From Adiantum capillus-veneris (lineage: Eukaryota; Streptophyta; Polypodiopsida; Polypodiales; Pteridaceae): a stretch of DNA of 64,000 nucleotides. Below are positions 1 through 10,882 of this stretch, one piece after another; within the stretch, counting starts at the first letter, position 1, and each line of letters opens with the position of its first letter. The stretch covers positions 93,057,912-93,121,911 of the forward strand of contig CM043963.1 of assembly GCA_014529385.2 (NCBI GenBank). The letters are read 5' to 3'. Made by a program: the position numbers and the translations under genes. The notes beneath the pieces are model-generated. The model did no database searches. It was not told where the DNA came from and saw only the letters and a program-made list of their open reading frames with translations.

Positions 1-276
1 CAAGAAGAAAGTGACTTAAAGCCATGGGAAAGTGGGCATACTCACTTCTTGTTGGAAAGAATGTTTGCAGGTTAAACCTATTGGGATGCTAGAAGATCTC
101 AAGATCAAGGTCTTTGGACATAAAATAAGAAATACTTTCATTGTTATGGATTTCTCCAAGCACACTATGTCTTCTTTTGGATGACCTTAGGACGTCCTTT
201 CATGAGGGAAGCAAAAATGGTGCATGACTGGTTTAAAAACCATGTCTACTTGTAGTTCCAAGATTCTGTCATTTAA

Positions 277-1010
277 GTGGATCTTGTAATTGGTCAAGTA
301 TATCCTCTAGGAAACAAATTTATAATTGATCACAGATCTGACACCACAGTTCACTTGGCCCCATTGCAGTATTGTTACACATGTAAAATGGACACTGATG
401 TTGGGAAAGATTCTCCTGATATGGATATTCTACCTGGGATGACAAAGTCTAACAATGTGGATTGGGTCCACCTAGCAGCACCCATAGACACTTGGATAAA
501 TAGAGGGACGACGTGGGTGGCACCTGAGGGGGATGAAATGCCACAACTCGTACCCTTAAATATGCTAGAAGCAATGCATATAGCTTCTGGTGACCTACAG
601 GGTGAAGGCTTGACTGACAATGGAACCAGTAACGTCTCACAAGACTATAGCCCACACGATTTGGATTTAGAATCATCAATTGAAATTGAACGAAGAATCT
701 GAGTTAAATCTTAATGCAAACGTGGGGACAAACCATTCAGGGCCCAGTGGTACCCTAGATGACAATCTATCCAGGAGAGCAAAAGACACAAGTAGCAATT
801 CATCTAGTGACTCTTTACTAGAGATCATCCGTAATAAGAAATTAGACAAGAAGATTAAGAGATATAAGAGGCGACGATATCGAGAAAATGTGCATGCTAG
901 AATAAATGAAAAGAAATCTACCGTGGAATGCCTTAATTATATAGAGGTATGTGATGCTCAACGGAACCTGGTAAATAAATGGGGTGAATACCTTCAAAGC
1001 GTTATGTGAT
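277..1010 (+). pseudogene. G1 copy A, pol linker between protease and reverse transcriptase
   Basis: Two overlapping open stretches (277-702 and 680-1009, different frames) match the copy B segment at 42240-42990 almost residue for residue. They cover the acidic, low-conservation spacer after the protease, followed by a basic stretch rich in KKIKRYKRRRYRE. No catalytic motif lies here. The frame change near 690 and stops at about 1008 and beyond show it is dead. Function beyond being part of the polyprotein is unknown. Confidence 0.7.
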
Positions 1011-1410
1011 GTAGTCCACAACCCATTGACATCGAACAGCTAGAGGCTACAAAGAAGCCAAAGTTGAGTTGTACCATAAGGAGATGACAAAATCGAGATT
1101 TAGCTCAACGACAAAAGGAAGTGGAAGTGAAATCATAGTCCACAGAATAATAAGACCCCATAGACTTACAACCGACACTTGATCATTTGAAATCCTACAC
1201 CATGGAGGAGCGTAAGGTTGTGTATACAAAGGCTCAAAGAAAACCTATCGATGGAAGCAATGGAGTCTATGACGGTCCAACGATAGTTAAGGAAACAGAG
1301 TTAGTAGACCCAGGAGAAGAGTCCAAACCTGTTTTGATTGCCCATTATCTGACAGAGACTGAGGAGTACTCAATGAACTCAAGGATATATTTTCCTGGAT
1401 ATATCATGAT

Positions 1411-2242
1411 ATGAAAGGTGTTTCACCTTCCGTGGTGCAACACACGATTCCCATGAATAGCATGGCAAAACCAGTCCAGCAACGACCCTACCCAATGAAT
1501 CCTAAGTATGCAAAGATTGTTCAAGAAGAGATTGAAAAGCTTGTCAAATGCGGATTCGTATACCTTATTGAGCACTCAGAATGGGTGTCTCCAATAGTGA
1601 TTGGGCCGAAAAAGAATGGGAAACTCAAAGTGTGTGTGGATCTCAAGAAGGTCAATGCCGCCACTAGGAGGGACCATTATCCCTTGCCATATTCAGAACA
1701 TGTGCTTGAAAGAGTTGCAGGAAAGGAAGCTTATAGCTTTTTAGATGGGTACTCTGGATACAATCAAATCACAATTGCACTAGAGAACCAAACTAAGGCT
1801 TTTATAACCAAATTCAGAGTGTTTGCATTTTGTGTTATGGCTTTTGGGTTAACCAATGCTCCTGCTACCTTCCAAAGATTAATAAACACCGCTGTTAGAG
1901 AATATTTGAGGGAGTTTTGCGAAGCTTTCTTAGATGACCTTTGTGTTTGTTCTTCTTGGAAAGAACATCTATCATGCTTATGAAAAGTGCTTGAGAAGTG
2001 CAGATTGTATCGCATCTCCTTAAACCCTTTCAAAAATGCGATACAATATAGTGCATATAGTGTCCAAATATGGGATTTCCACAGATGAGGAAAAAATTAT
2101 AGCCATTGCTGAATTGCCACCACCTACAAACTATAAAGGAGTTCAAAGGTTCATGGGCCTTGTTGGTTATTTCCGACGGTTTATTTTAAACTTTGCCAAG
2201 ATAGCTCGTCCTTTGTACAAGCTTCTTATTGAGTTCCACTAG
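1411..2242 (+). pseudogene. G1 copy A reverse transcriptase
   Basis: The RT domain would copy element RNA into DNA. Blocks appear in order: KVCVDLKKVNAATRRDHYPL (fingers), YSFLDGYSGYNQI (palm), MAFGLTNAPATFQRLI, and the catalytic FLDDLCV with both aspartates (codons 1933-1938). The thumb and connection follow in another frame at 2036-2242 (GVQRFMGLVGYFRRFILNFA). A stop at 1981, a missing stretch near 2036 relative to copy B, and a stop at 2240 break the frame. Copy B has lost the second catalytic aspartate that is kept here. Confidence 0.85.
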
Positions 2243-2333
2243 ACCGTGGAGTGTGACCATGCTTATGAGTCATTAAAAAAGATCTTGACAAGCGCTCCCA
2301 TTCTACGAGTGCCCGATTGGAATGTAATTTTCC

Positions 2334-2937
2334 ATGTGCAATATTGATGCATCGAACTTTGCTATTGGGTATGTTCTAGGTCAACCAAGAGAACATAAAT
2401 TGGACTTCCCCATTAGCTTTGCAAGTCGTCAATTGAATGATGATGAGAGAAACTACACCACTACAGAGTGCAAAGGTTTAGCTATGATTTATGCAGTGAA
2501 GAAATTTTGCTACTACCCTCTTGCCAACAAGTTTGTTTTCTATGTGGATCATCAAGCCTTGTTGTATCTAGTAAATAAACTTTGTTCCACGGGAAGAATT
2601 ACACGATGGTTGTTAATTCTCCTTGAGTTTGATTTTACTGTTGTGGTGAGACCTGGTAAAAGACATGTCATGGTGGATCATTTGTCTCGTATACCCAATG
2701 CTGAAGCCCCTACTGGAGTCGATGATGAATTGCCCGATACTTCCTTATTTCTAGTCAAGACCATGCCTGAATAGAGTGAGAAGATTGTGAACTTTCTAGT
2801 TAATGGTTTTCCACCCAAGGAGCTTCATAAGGATATAGCTTGAAAACTGTTAAAAGAATGTGAACCTTATTCTCCCATTCCAGGAACTCTCTACAAGCTA
2901 GGGAAGGACGATATTCTTTGACGTTGTGCCTGTGAGG
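2334..2937 (+). pseudogene. G1 copy A RNase H and start of integrase
   Basis: The frame 2334-2774 reads like Ty3/gypsy RNase H: NIDASNFAIGYVLGQ (first catalytic Asp), YTTTECKGLAMIYAVKKF (Glu), FYVDHQALLYL (Asp) and KRHVMVDHLSR (final Asp). After it the frame runs through several stops into a segment equivalent to 44360-44545 of copy B, the lead-in to the integrase zinc-binding domain, and stops matching at about 2937. RNase H is the part missing from copy B. Confidence 0.8.
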
Positions 2938-3613
2938 TGCCTTGAGCTTCTCCAAGCTATGTTTGCATTCCTGCAACCCTAGCTCTAATATTTCTTTAGC
3001 ACTTACTATTCTTAACCATACACATCTGTATCTTTGTGAATACCATTAATTTAATATGCATGGGCTATGAGAAAAGAGGAGACAAATGGAGAAAAAAAGC
3101 AGGAACTCAATGTAAGTATGATATGTTTGTGTAAATTATGTCCTTGACTATGCTGTAAATTTATCATTTTGATTTTGGTGCTCTATTTTATACAAATATG
3201 CCTCACAATTCCTTGAAGGATTTGAAGGAAGAAAGTTGCAAGCATTGCAAGGCAAGGGAGCTTAGTTCTTGTTATTTGAATAGATGGGTAGTTTCTTGTA
3301 AATAAAAAAAGTTCTTTGTGGTGATAGAATTACCTGAATAGATGGTGTTTAAAGCTTAAATTCAAGGAAGATGTAAAATTTGGATATAGTTCTTGTCACG
3401 TAGCCTGTAATGGTTGTCATGAGGTCGATCGTCCTTTGGTTGTAGAGTCGTGAGGATGGAGTTCATGGGGAGACCACTCAGTCGTAGTGCTTGGGCGATT
3501 GGACCAATGTGGATGCCAAGCCACTGGGAATGAGGGGCACTCCTCATTCTCTCAATGGCTAAGTGGAGAGTTGGCAACCATCCCCTCCTCAACATTAGGT
3601 ATGCTTGTAGTGG

Positions 3614-3673
3614 CAATATGGTTATCTAACATAAGTATCAAAGCAATATGGTTATCTAACATAAGTATCAAAG
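3614..3673. repeat. 30-bp tandem duplication
   Basis: Two identical adjacent 30-bp units (3614-3643, 3644-3673) beginning CAATATGGTTATC. Exact identity indicates a recent local duplication. Confidence 0.95.
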
Positions 3674-3837
3674 CAAGTTGGTAAATCTTAATGAAAGCCA
3701 TGTGAAGCATATTCGGCCACCTTCACTTATCATTAAGCTTTAATGAGTGGTAAAAGAGAGGATAAGGTTGTCTACAATACATGGGTAGAAACATAGAAGG
3801 TTTGCCATAGTTGGGAGAAGCAAGCTCTCACTCTCTG

Positions 3838-3841
<4 letters not shown>

Positions 3842-3901
<60 letters not shown>
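3842..3901. repeat. (AC)n microsatellite
   Basis: Uninterrupted AC dinucleotide repeat of about 30 units. Confidence 0.98.
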
Positions 3902-3903
<2 letters not shown>

Positions 3904-4329
3904 CCTCTCTCTATCCTCACTTGTCCTTGCTCTCCTTTCTCTTTCAATCAGTGCCATCGCTTCCAATGCTCTTCATCATCGGTTGGAGCTGTTCCTTCCT
4001 ACATACGGTCTAACGAGCGAGCATAAGCATTTTCCACCACCACTAGTTGTAGCCAATTACCATTGATAGTAGCCAATGATGCCACCAACCATATCCAATG
4101 ATAGCCATCGACATGTCATATAGCTTGCCTTCACCAGTTGTGATGTCTACCTCGTATGCTAATAAAGGGTAGCCACCAGCTTGTTAACTTCTAGTTCAAA
4201 TGAGGCAAATATTTAGCCTACATAAATTTCAAGTGATGGCATAAATCAACCTATTCTCATGCAGATGTAAATAATGCACTTGATGAGGATAGTGCTAAAA
4301 ATGAGGAGAGTAGAGGAGTTAATGCCAAA

Positions 4330-4830
4330 ATGGTTGTGCTTACCTTGTCTGACAGTAAATTGCATGCACCTTCATCTAGTCATACTCATTTGGGTTCTCA
4401 TCATGCTTCTTTTGCATCAGGTTGTTATGCTTTGACTATGTCAAGTATGTGTAATGAGGTTGAACCTCTTACGTCTGATGAAGCACAAACTTTAAAAAAT
4501 TGGATGCCTTCTATGTGCCAAGATGAATATGATGCACTTGTGAAGAACAATACTTGGTCTTTATATGATGCAAGAAGACCTTAGTGGGTTTACAAGTTGA
4601 AATGTAAGCTAGATGGTAGTGTTGATCGTTACAAGGCAAGGCTTGTTGCAAAAGGTTATACTCAACAAAAGGGCATTGATCATGAAAAAACTTTTGGTCC
4701 CACTTACTTTATTACTATTGCTTGTTTCATTTGTGCATTAGCAACTTATTTTGGATGGGATATACATCTATCGAACATTGAAATTGATTTCTTAAATGGT
4801 GACTTGTATGAGGAAGTATTTGTAAAGTAG
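4330..4830 (+). pseudogene. Copia reverse transcriptase, N-terminal part (first copy)
   Basis: The reading frame contains the copia RT (RVT_2) opening: WMPSMCQDEYDALVKNNTWS, then after a stop at 4582 WVYKLKCKLDGSVDRYKARL, VAKGYTQQKGIDHEKTF and FLNGDLYEEVFVK. These are the usual block order for Ty1/copia. The frame ends at 4828 and the next copy begins with an internal part of the same domain, so the catalytic region is absent from this segment. Confidence 0.8.
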
Positions 4831-4845
4831 CCTCAATTTCATTTG

Positions 4846-5930
4846 TGTGGAATGTAAGCTGGAGGTAGTACTGATTGCTACAAGACAAGGCTTGCAAAAG
4901 TTTATACACAACAAAAGGCCATTGACTATAAAGAAACTTTAGCTCCCACTTGTTGTAGTCCAATTGTTTGTTGCATTTGTGCATTGGCAACTTATTTTGG
5001 ATGGGATATACGTCTGTTGAACATTAAAAATTCTTTCTTGAATGGTGACTTGTATGAGGAAGTATACGGTTTTGTCCAAAGCAAGGACAAGAAAAGAAGT
5101 TGTGCAATTGTGATAAAGCATTGGATGGTTTAAAGCAATCTTTTTGTACTTGGTACTAGAAGATGCATAATCATTTGGTTGCTCGTGACTTTAAAATTAG
5201 TTTAAGTGAGAGCACTTTGTTTGGTTGCACGAGGCTTCAAAATAGTCCAAATGAGCACACTTTGCAGGTGACGAATGTTGTGTAGTGAATGATTTACTAA
5301 TCATTGCTCCAAATGAGACACATATTGTTGAATTTAAGGTTGATTTGAATGCCACGTTTGGTACATTAGATTTGGGGATTTTGCATCATTATTTGGGTAT
5401 TCAATTTAAGCAGTGTGATGAGGGTATTGCCTTATGTCAAACAAAGTATGTGCAAATTTTGCTAAGTAGATTTGGACTTGACGATTGAGAACCATTTGTG
5501 GAATTCTATGAAAACATGTTTGAAGGTAAGTCTACATGATGTTGGAGATCCAAACAAAGTATGTGCAAATTTTGCTAAGTAGATTTGGACTTAATGATTG
5601 AAAACCAATTCTGGAATTCTATGAAAACATGTTTGAAGGTAAGTCTACATGATGTTGGAGATCCTATAGATGTTGGTTGCCTCATTTATGTATGCATTAC
5701 AAGGCTAGATATTCTTTTTGTAGTCTCACAAGGGAGCATATTTATGCATATCCTGGGCTCTAAGCATTGGAGGTCAATAAGAGGATCTTTTGCTACTTAA
5801 ATGGCACTATACATCTTGAGTTGCTATGACACACGAGTGTCCACGAGTGGTTTTGCTTCATGCTTGGCCAGGTCATGCACAACTTGGTTGAGCAAGAAGC
5901 AACCTATTGTGGACACCTCTAGTGTGAAGC
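4846..5930 (+). pseudogene. Copia reverse transcriptase/RNase H, second copy
   Basis: A second, more decayed copy starts with the KARL/YTQQK block at about 4846 and runs through NDLLIIAPNETHIVEFK (5285 on), the palm region where copia proteins carry YVDD. Here the residues before LLII read VVND, so the catalytic aspartate pair is lost. GILHHYLGIQFKQCDEGIAL follows. The RNase H end (cysteine-rich, then WLSKKQPIVDTSSVK) lies at 5860-5930. Many stops and frameshifts. Confidence 0.75.
5438..5663 (+). repeat. 113-bp tandem duplication in copia RT
   Basis: Two adjacent units (5438-5550 and 5551-5663) beginning CAAACAAAGTATG are nearly identical. The third copia copy at 6600-6740 has only one unit, so the duplication came after the 1175-bp one. 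Confidence 0.9.
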
Positions 5931-6044
5931 TTAGTATAGCGAGTGTGTACAGCTTATGTTGAGCTGGGAATTGGACAAGAGTCTACACTCTCATCTACAC
6001 TTATAGTCAGAGTGCATTGGTAGTTGAAAGGAACCTAGTCTTTT

Positions 6045-7005
6045 ATGCTCATACCAAGCAAAAGGCTCGCAAAAGGTTATACACAACAAAAGGGCATTGA
6101 CTATAAAGAAACTTTAGCTCCCACTTATTGTAGGTCTATTGTTTGTTGCATTTGTGCATTGGCAACTTATTTTGGATGGGATATACATCTGTCGAACATT
6201 AAAAATTCTTTCTTGAATGGTGACTTGTATGACGAAGTATATGGTTTTGTCAAGCAAGGACAAGAAAGGAAATTGTGCAATTGTGATAAAGCATTGGATG
6301 GTTTAAAGCAATCCGATTTTGTACTTGGTACTAGAAGATGCATAATCAATTGGTTGCGCATGACTTTCAATTTAGTTTAAGTGAGAGCACTTTGTTTGGT
6401 TGCACGTGGCTTTCAAAATAGTCCAACTGAGCACACTTTGTATGTAAAACATGGAAGTGACGAATGTTGTGTAGTGAATGATTTACTGATCATTGTTCCA
6501 AATGAAACATGTATTGTTGAATTTAAGGTTGATTTGAATGCCACGTTCAGGACATTAGATTTGGGTATTTTGCATCATTATTTGAGTATTCAATTTAAGC
6601 AGTGTGATGAGGGAATCGCCTTATGTCAAACAAAGTATGTGCAAATTTTGCTAAGTAGATTTGGACTTGGTGATTGAAAACCAATTGTTGGATACTATGA
6701 AACATGTTTGAAGGTAAGTCTACATGATGTTGGAGATCCTATAGATGTTGGTTGCCTCATTTATGTATGCATTACAAGGCTATATATTCTTTTTGTAGTC
6801 TCACAAGGGATCATATTTATGTATATCCTGGGGTCTAAGCATTGGAAGTCAATAAGAGGATCTTTTGCTACTTAAATGGCACTATACATCTTGAGTTGCT
6901 ATGACACACGAGTGTCCATGAGTGGTTTTTGCTTCATGCTTGGCACGTCATGCACAACTTGGTTGAGCAAGAAGCAACCTATTGTGGACACCTCTAGTGT
7001 GAAGA
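6045..7005 (+). pseudogene. Copia reverse transcriptase/RNase H, third copy
   Basis: The frame 6045-6380 carries LAKGYTQQKGIDYKETLAPT and NSFLNGDLYDEVYGFVKQGQ. The frame 6381-6677 carries CCVVNDLLIIVPNET and GILHHYLSIQFKQCDEGIAL. RNase H residues MSGFCFMLGTSCTTWLSKKQ lie at 6912-6975. The catalytic YVDD is again VVND, the same change as in the second copy. The two were therefore copied after the mutation, or share an already dead parent. Similarity stops at about 7005. Confidence 0.8.
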
Positions 7006-7464
7006 CCATACACCGAGCAAACTTTACCGAGCAAAAGGAAAAACCGAGCGAGACCTCAAGTGCCCTTGACAAGCTCTACTCATCCTCTTTATCCACGAAA
7101 GGCTATTAATCAAGCGCTTGAAATGAAGTAGTTACATAGAAGACATATAAGCATGATATCTAAATGTTGCTTTGTTTTGTGTAGATCGGTCAAAAGGGAC
7201 AATAAGGGAAGGTGGAGAAAGAGTGCTTTCATGGTGGACTATGGTCAACCATTGGAACAAAGCAAGAGGGAGAGAGATAAACGTGCATGTCAACAACATT
7301 GCTCCTTCTATTGCCTTCGGCGATAACCCTCCTCTCTCTCTCTCTCTCTCTCTAATGTCAAAATTGAGGAGGGGATTGCTTATCAGAGGATGTTGGGTTG
7401 TTGGTAAAAAGGACCCCAAGTTTAGGTAAATTGTGTACCTCACAAAAGTACATAAATTTATGAA
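7006..7464. other. Spacer with a short (CT)n tract
   Basis: No coding similarity recognised. A pure CT run of about 11 units lies at 7331-7353. Open frames on either strand here lack motifs. Confidence 0.5.
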
Positions 7465-7916
7465 AAAATTACCAAAATACCCCTCTGATTTGTGGAAATT
7501 CCCAAAATACCCTTGTATCTATTTTGGTTGGATTATTCAAGATTTTCTAATCTTTATTCCTTTTTGACAATTGAGATCTGTTTTTGAGTTATTAGCATGT
7601 AATTTGTCACAAATTACCTTCCAAAGAAGGCAATTAAGTCTAAAAATAATGAAGCAGTCCAAAGCCTCCATAACCAACTCAAATTGTAGTTTGAGGATCT
7701 TGTATGATAGACAATCTGTCTTCTTATGAAGAGCTACAAAAATCTGGCATCTTGTATGATAGACAATCAGTCTTCGTATGAAGAACTACAAAAAAAATTA
7801 TTTTTGTAGAAACTTACTCTCACAACCAAGGCTATTTTGGGAATATATGACGGAATGTTTGAAATTTGAGGGGTATCTGGGGAATTTCCACAAATTAGAT
7901 GGGTATTTGGGGAGAT
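7465..7916 (+). mobile_element. MITE family M1, copy 1 (with TIRs)
   Basis: The two ends are inverted repeats: the left reads ACCAAAATACCCCTCTGATT and the reverse complement of the right reads CCCAAATACCCATCTAATTT, both continuing GTGGAAATTCCC. A second copy in the opposite orientation lies at 13869-14275. Shared internal landmarks include a short segment around CTTCTTATGAAGAGCTACAA. No coding capacity, so a non-autonomous DNA transposon. Superfamily is not determined because target duplications are unclear; ends are approximate. Confidence 0.75.
7697..7800 (+). repeat. 52-bp tandem duplication inside MITE copy 1
   Basis: Units 7697-7748 and 7749-7800, beginning ATCTTGTATGATAGACAATC, differ at a few bases. 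The other MITE copy has only one unit. Confidence 0.85.
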
Positions 7917-8068
7917 GCTGAGAGGAAAGAGGAGATGGAGATTAGCCTATAGAAGAATCTTCAATGCCGTTTCGTGCTCTCCACGCCGGTGCGGCATGCT
8001 TCTGGATAGGCAACCATGGCCGGCACAATTGCCACGCTTAACAAAAATGAATTTTCCTTCCTTACGGT

Positions 8069-8164
8069 CTTCCTTCTCATTCATGCTTGGGATAGTGCTC
8101 GAAAAGGTCCCGCGCCGGCGCGAGACCTTTTAGAGCACTGTCCAGAGCATGAATGAGAAGGAAG
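8069..8164. repeat. 96-bp near-perfect palindrome (hairpin, no spacer)
   Basis: The sequence is symmetrical about 8116/8117, with core GCGCCGGCGC. The inner 22-bp arms (8095-8138) differ at only two positions, and pairing continues outward through TCCTTCTCATTCATGC on both sides. It could form a cruciform or, if transcribed, a hairpin of about 46 bp. It is GC-rich compared with its surroundings. No open frame fits it. Confidence 0.95.
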
Positions 8165-8410
8165 GAGAGCGATAGAATTCATCTTCAGCCACGATCAGAG
8201 TGAAGGTGCAGTAGGCAACATGCAGCAAGGAGTGGGCGGGTTGCGATGATGGGAGTCTTACAAGATGGCGAGCGAGTTTTTTCGAGCAACAAAAAAAACG
8301 AGCGAGTCCCTCAATAAAATTACATGTGAATTAGAGAGATATTCAAAAGTGCTAAGGGAAAGGAGACATAATAAGTGTGATATCATTTTGACAAGTGTTC
8401 TATGAATATG

Positions 8411-9340
8411 TCACCATAGTTTCCATAGGAAGCACATGTGATCTTGTTGGCCTCCAATAAAGGCATCGATAGGATTTGGTTTCCAAGGTAACCATGGCTC
8501 CTCTCCTTTTTTTTTTCCCTTGCAAAGAGCAATGAGATCTTGATACCTCTTTGGCAATGCCCAGAGATAGTCCTCATGATCGGCACCACATACATTTGCA
8601 CAATTCATCAACTCATCCTGAAGATGAGATGATACTAGTCACATGTGTATTCATACTAAACAAAACATAAACAGATTATCAGATGAAACAATATCATTTA
8701 CTACTGCTTGCCATGCCATTGTCCAGTGGTTACCTTCCCACACATAAAACATTTTTCCTAACAATGACTCTAATTGTGGTTGCAAGGCCAACTTATCTTC
8801 GTTTTCTTTGTTGATATCTTTCCACAAGGGATCCCATGTCTCAATAATTTTATCTATGTAAAAAGATGCATAAAAACAAAAAAGGATGTTGACAAGGACA
8901 CTATCTCTTCTATTATCTATTAATGGGGTTTTCTACATGTGTGCATTGAAACTATAAAATCTCCTTTCTCTTTAATTTAACTCTCTCTAGCAAAAGCTAC
9001 CTTCAGACCCAAAGCATCTGATATAAGACCGCAAACACGCGCATATGGACTAAGTCTGCATAAAGGAAGATCCGAACACTCAAATGAGCTGAAGACCCTT
9101 GTGGTCTTTAGGATGTCCTCACCTTTGTCCAGGTGTAGGTGGCTATCATCCCCCTCATCCACACATGAAGTCACTTTGGGCACTATGTGAAAAGGCACAA
9201 GCTCCAAAGTAGCTTCTTGCCCTCTTCTTGCCTAGCTTCTCTGGATCTTCAATCACGCAAACCGACCCAATGTTTGACGTACTCTTACTCTCATCAACAT
9301 GATTATCAGAATCATTAAAATCTTCGATGATGACAGACAC
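8411..9340 (-). pseudogene. Unrecognised coding remnant (minus strand)
   Basis: Several minus-strand pieces read like real protein rather than random frame: one at about 8855-8655 (WDPLWKDINKENEDKLALQP, then LLGKMFYVWEGNHWTMAWQA), one at 8620-8411 (ELMNCANVCGADHEDYLWAL, then PWLPWKPNPIDAFIGGQQDH) preceded by a plausible acceptor TCTTCAG, and one at 9207-8977 with ARVCGLISDALGLKV. They are in different frames and could be exons or frameshifted parts of one gene. I do not recognise the family. A captured gene fragment or an old transposase is possible. Confidence 0.35.
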
Positions 9341-10324
9341 TCAATTGAGGATCATGACACAAGGAAGCCCTTTCCCATCTTTGACAACCATGACCAGATG
9401 TTGAACTACAAAATTAAATGCCCTCATTGTTTCATTATTTAATTATTATGTGTATGAGACATACACTTTCATCTGCCGAACGAACACACTTATATGAATG
9501 CGTTAACAATTGATGAATGTATTAAAGTAGATCACAATTTTATTTTAAAAAAAATCCCCGAGGCATGTTGGAGAAGCCAGACACCTGTCGAAATGTGTTC
9601 CTAGCAGTTAGAAGTCACATATATCGGAACAGGTCTGCATTGTCGTGAACCTATTTGGCCACCGCCAGCTTCTTCAACATGCTCGTGAGTTTTTTTCCGC
9701 ATACAAACGTGATCTATTTAAACCAAAAAATGATTTTATTATTTAAAAAAATCTACTGCAGCACCGTTCAATCCCGCCACAACATCGCCTTGATATGTCG
9801 TCGTCGGTGGCGGCACTGCCCGGTGCTACAACCGGTCTGCGTCGGTGCGAAATTATTTGGATTAGTTTCACCAAGGCCATACGTGGTTTATCTAGCTAGC
9901 TTCGTATAGCCTACTGGAGTCGATTCCACATACCACATACTGGCTACTTTCAATCTCTTGAGTAGGAATCTCGAGAGATTCCTTCAAGGTTTCTTGGTTT
10001 GTTAAGAAAAGGACCATGCATTATGGAAATTACTTGGGTTATCCCTTGCAATAGCTCCCTTCTGTAGCATCATGATAACAAAAAATAAGACATGCTTCGT
10101 AGCATGGACTTTCTCGATGTCGACCTCCTCCCATCCTTCTCAACTAACTTGCCCTGCCGCCCCTCCTACCACCCATTGTAGACATCGCCAGTAGCTGGAC
10201 TACTTGCCTCCCCTTACACATCCCCTTAATTGTCGAGTGCACTGCTATGAGGTGCCTACGTCTTTTGTTTCCAATGTTGTGGGGGACATACTTCTATTGG
10301 AGGGACCATGTCGGAGACAATTTA
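9341..10324. other. Spacer, no gene seen
   Basis: AT-rich DNA with a short GC-rich patch near 9770-9850. No motif-bearing frame, RNA gene or repeat structure was recognised. Confidence 0.5.
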
Positions 10325-10690
10325 ATTAAAAAAACAAAAGTATATATAGTGTGCTGGTTTTGCTGAACCTATTGACACAAGGTGGAGACAAAGAGAACGG
10401 GAGGAATCATCACTAGCCAATAGATTTTATAAAAAGAACTAAAGTGTACATAGCGTGCTGATTTTGCTGAACCTGTTCGGAAACCAGTCCGTGCCGGCGC
10501 GGACGGGTTTCGATAGGTTTCACAAGGCGGAGACAAAGAGAGCGGGGTATCATTGTTAGCCAACATGGGAGCCGATTTTATTAAAAAAACTAAAGTCTAC
10601 ATAGCGTGCTAGTGAACGGTGAACCTGACTGGTTTCGACACGTTTCACAACGGCAGAGAAAGGGCGGGGGGAATCATCATTAGCCATGGT
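10325..10690. repeat. Three-unit degenerate tandem repeat carrying a palindrome
   Basis: Three successive units of about 98-143 bp (roughly 10325-10422, 10423-10565, 10566-10690) share the order AAACTAAAGT..ACATAGCGTGCT, GAACCTG, GGAGACAAAGAGA and AATCATCATTAGCCA. The middle unit contains an imperfect palindrome (about 10469-10522) centred on GTGCCGGCGC, whose arms carry GAAACC/GGTTTC. The outer units have lost it, keeping only stem remnants. The core resembles that of the palindrome at 8.1 kb. Confidence 0.8.
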
Positions 10691-10838
10691 CACAGTGCGT
10701 TTATGCAAGCTAGAAATATCGCATAACATATAAACAAGCTCTATGGAATCTAAATTATGCCCCTTGCTGCTACCACCATGGTTGGCAACATGCGACATGC
10801 TTCCTGCATGGTGACTTCCTGAGTCCCTACTAGCTAGC

Positions 10839-10839
<1 letters not shown>

Positions 10840-10876
<37 letters not shown>
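10840..10876. repeat. (CA)n microsatellite
   Basis: Pure CA run of about 18 units. Confidence 0.98.

Positions 10877-10882
<6 letters not shown>

Larger units (their letters stand above)
1..2937 (+). mobile_element. Ty3/gypsy element, Athila-like (family G1 copy A), 5' end outside window
   Basis: This stretch is collinear with the complete element at 36506-48091 (copy B), entering at the equivalent of about position 41458. Relative to B it lacks about 511 bp that hold the protease (junction at 70/71), but keeps the RNase H region that B has lost. Frames are interrupted by many stops. Similarity to B ends near 2937, inside the integrase N-terminal region, so no 3' LTR is present here. The FLDGYSGYNQ signature and close kinship with B (tRNA-Asp type primer site) point to the Athila/Tat side of Ty3/gypsy. 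Confidence 0.85.
2938..4329. other. Spacer without recognisable gene
   Basis: Beyond a short tandem duplication and one CA microsatellite I see no coding signature. Short open frames are not supported by any motif. The stretch joins the broken end of the gypsy copy to a copia fragment. Confidence 0.5.
4330..7005 (+). mobile_element. Ty1/copia pol, rearranged and internally duplicated
   Basis: Three partial copies of a copia reverse transcriptase lie head to tail (starting near 4501, 4850 and 6045), and the last two each run on to an RNase H end (5801-5930 and 6876-7005). The shared block begins at 4894 and at 6069, an offset of 1175 bp that falls to about 1075 bp at the end because the first copy carries an extra 113-bp duplication. 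No LTR, primer site or polypurine tract was found, so this is an internal scrap. Confidence 0.8.
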
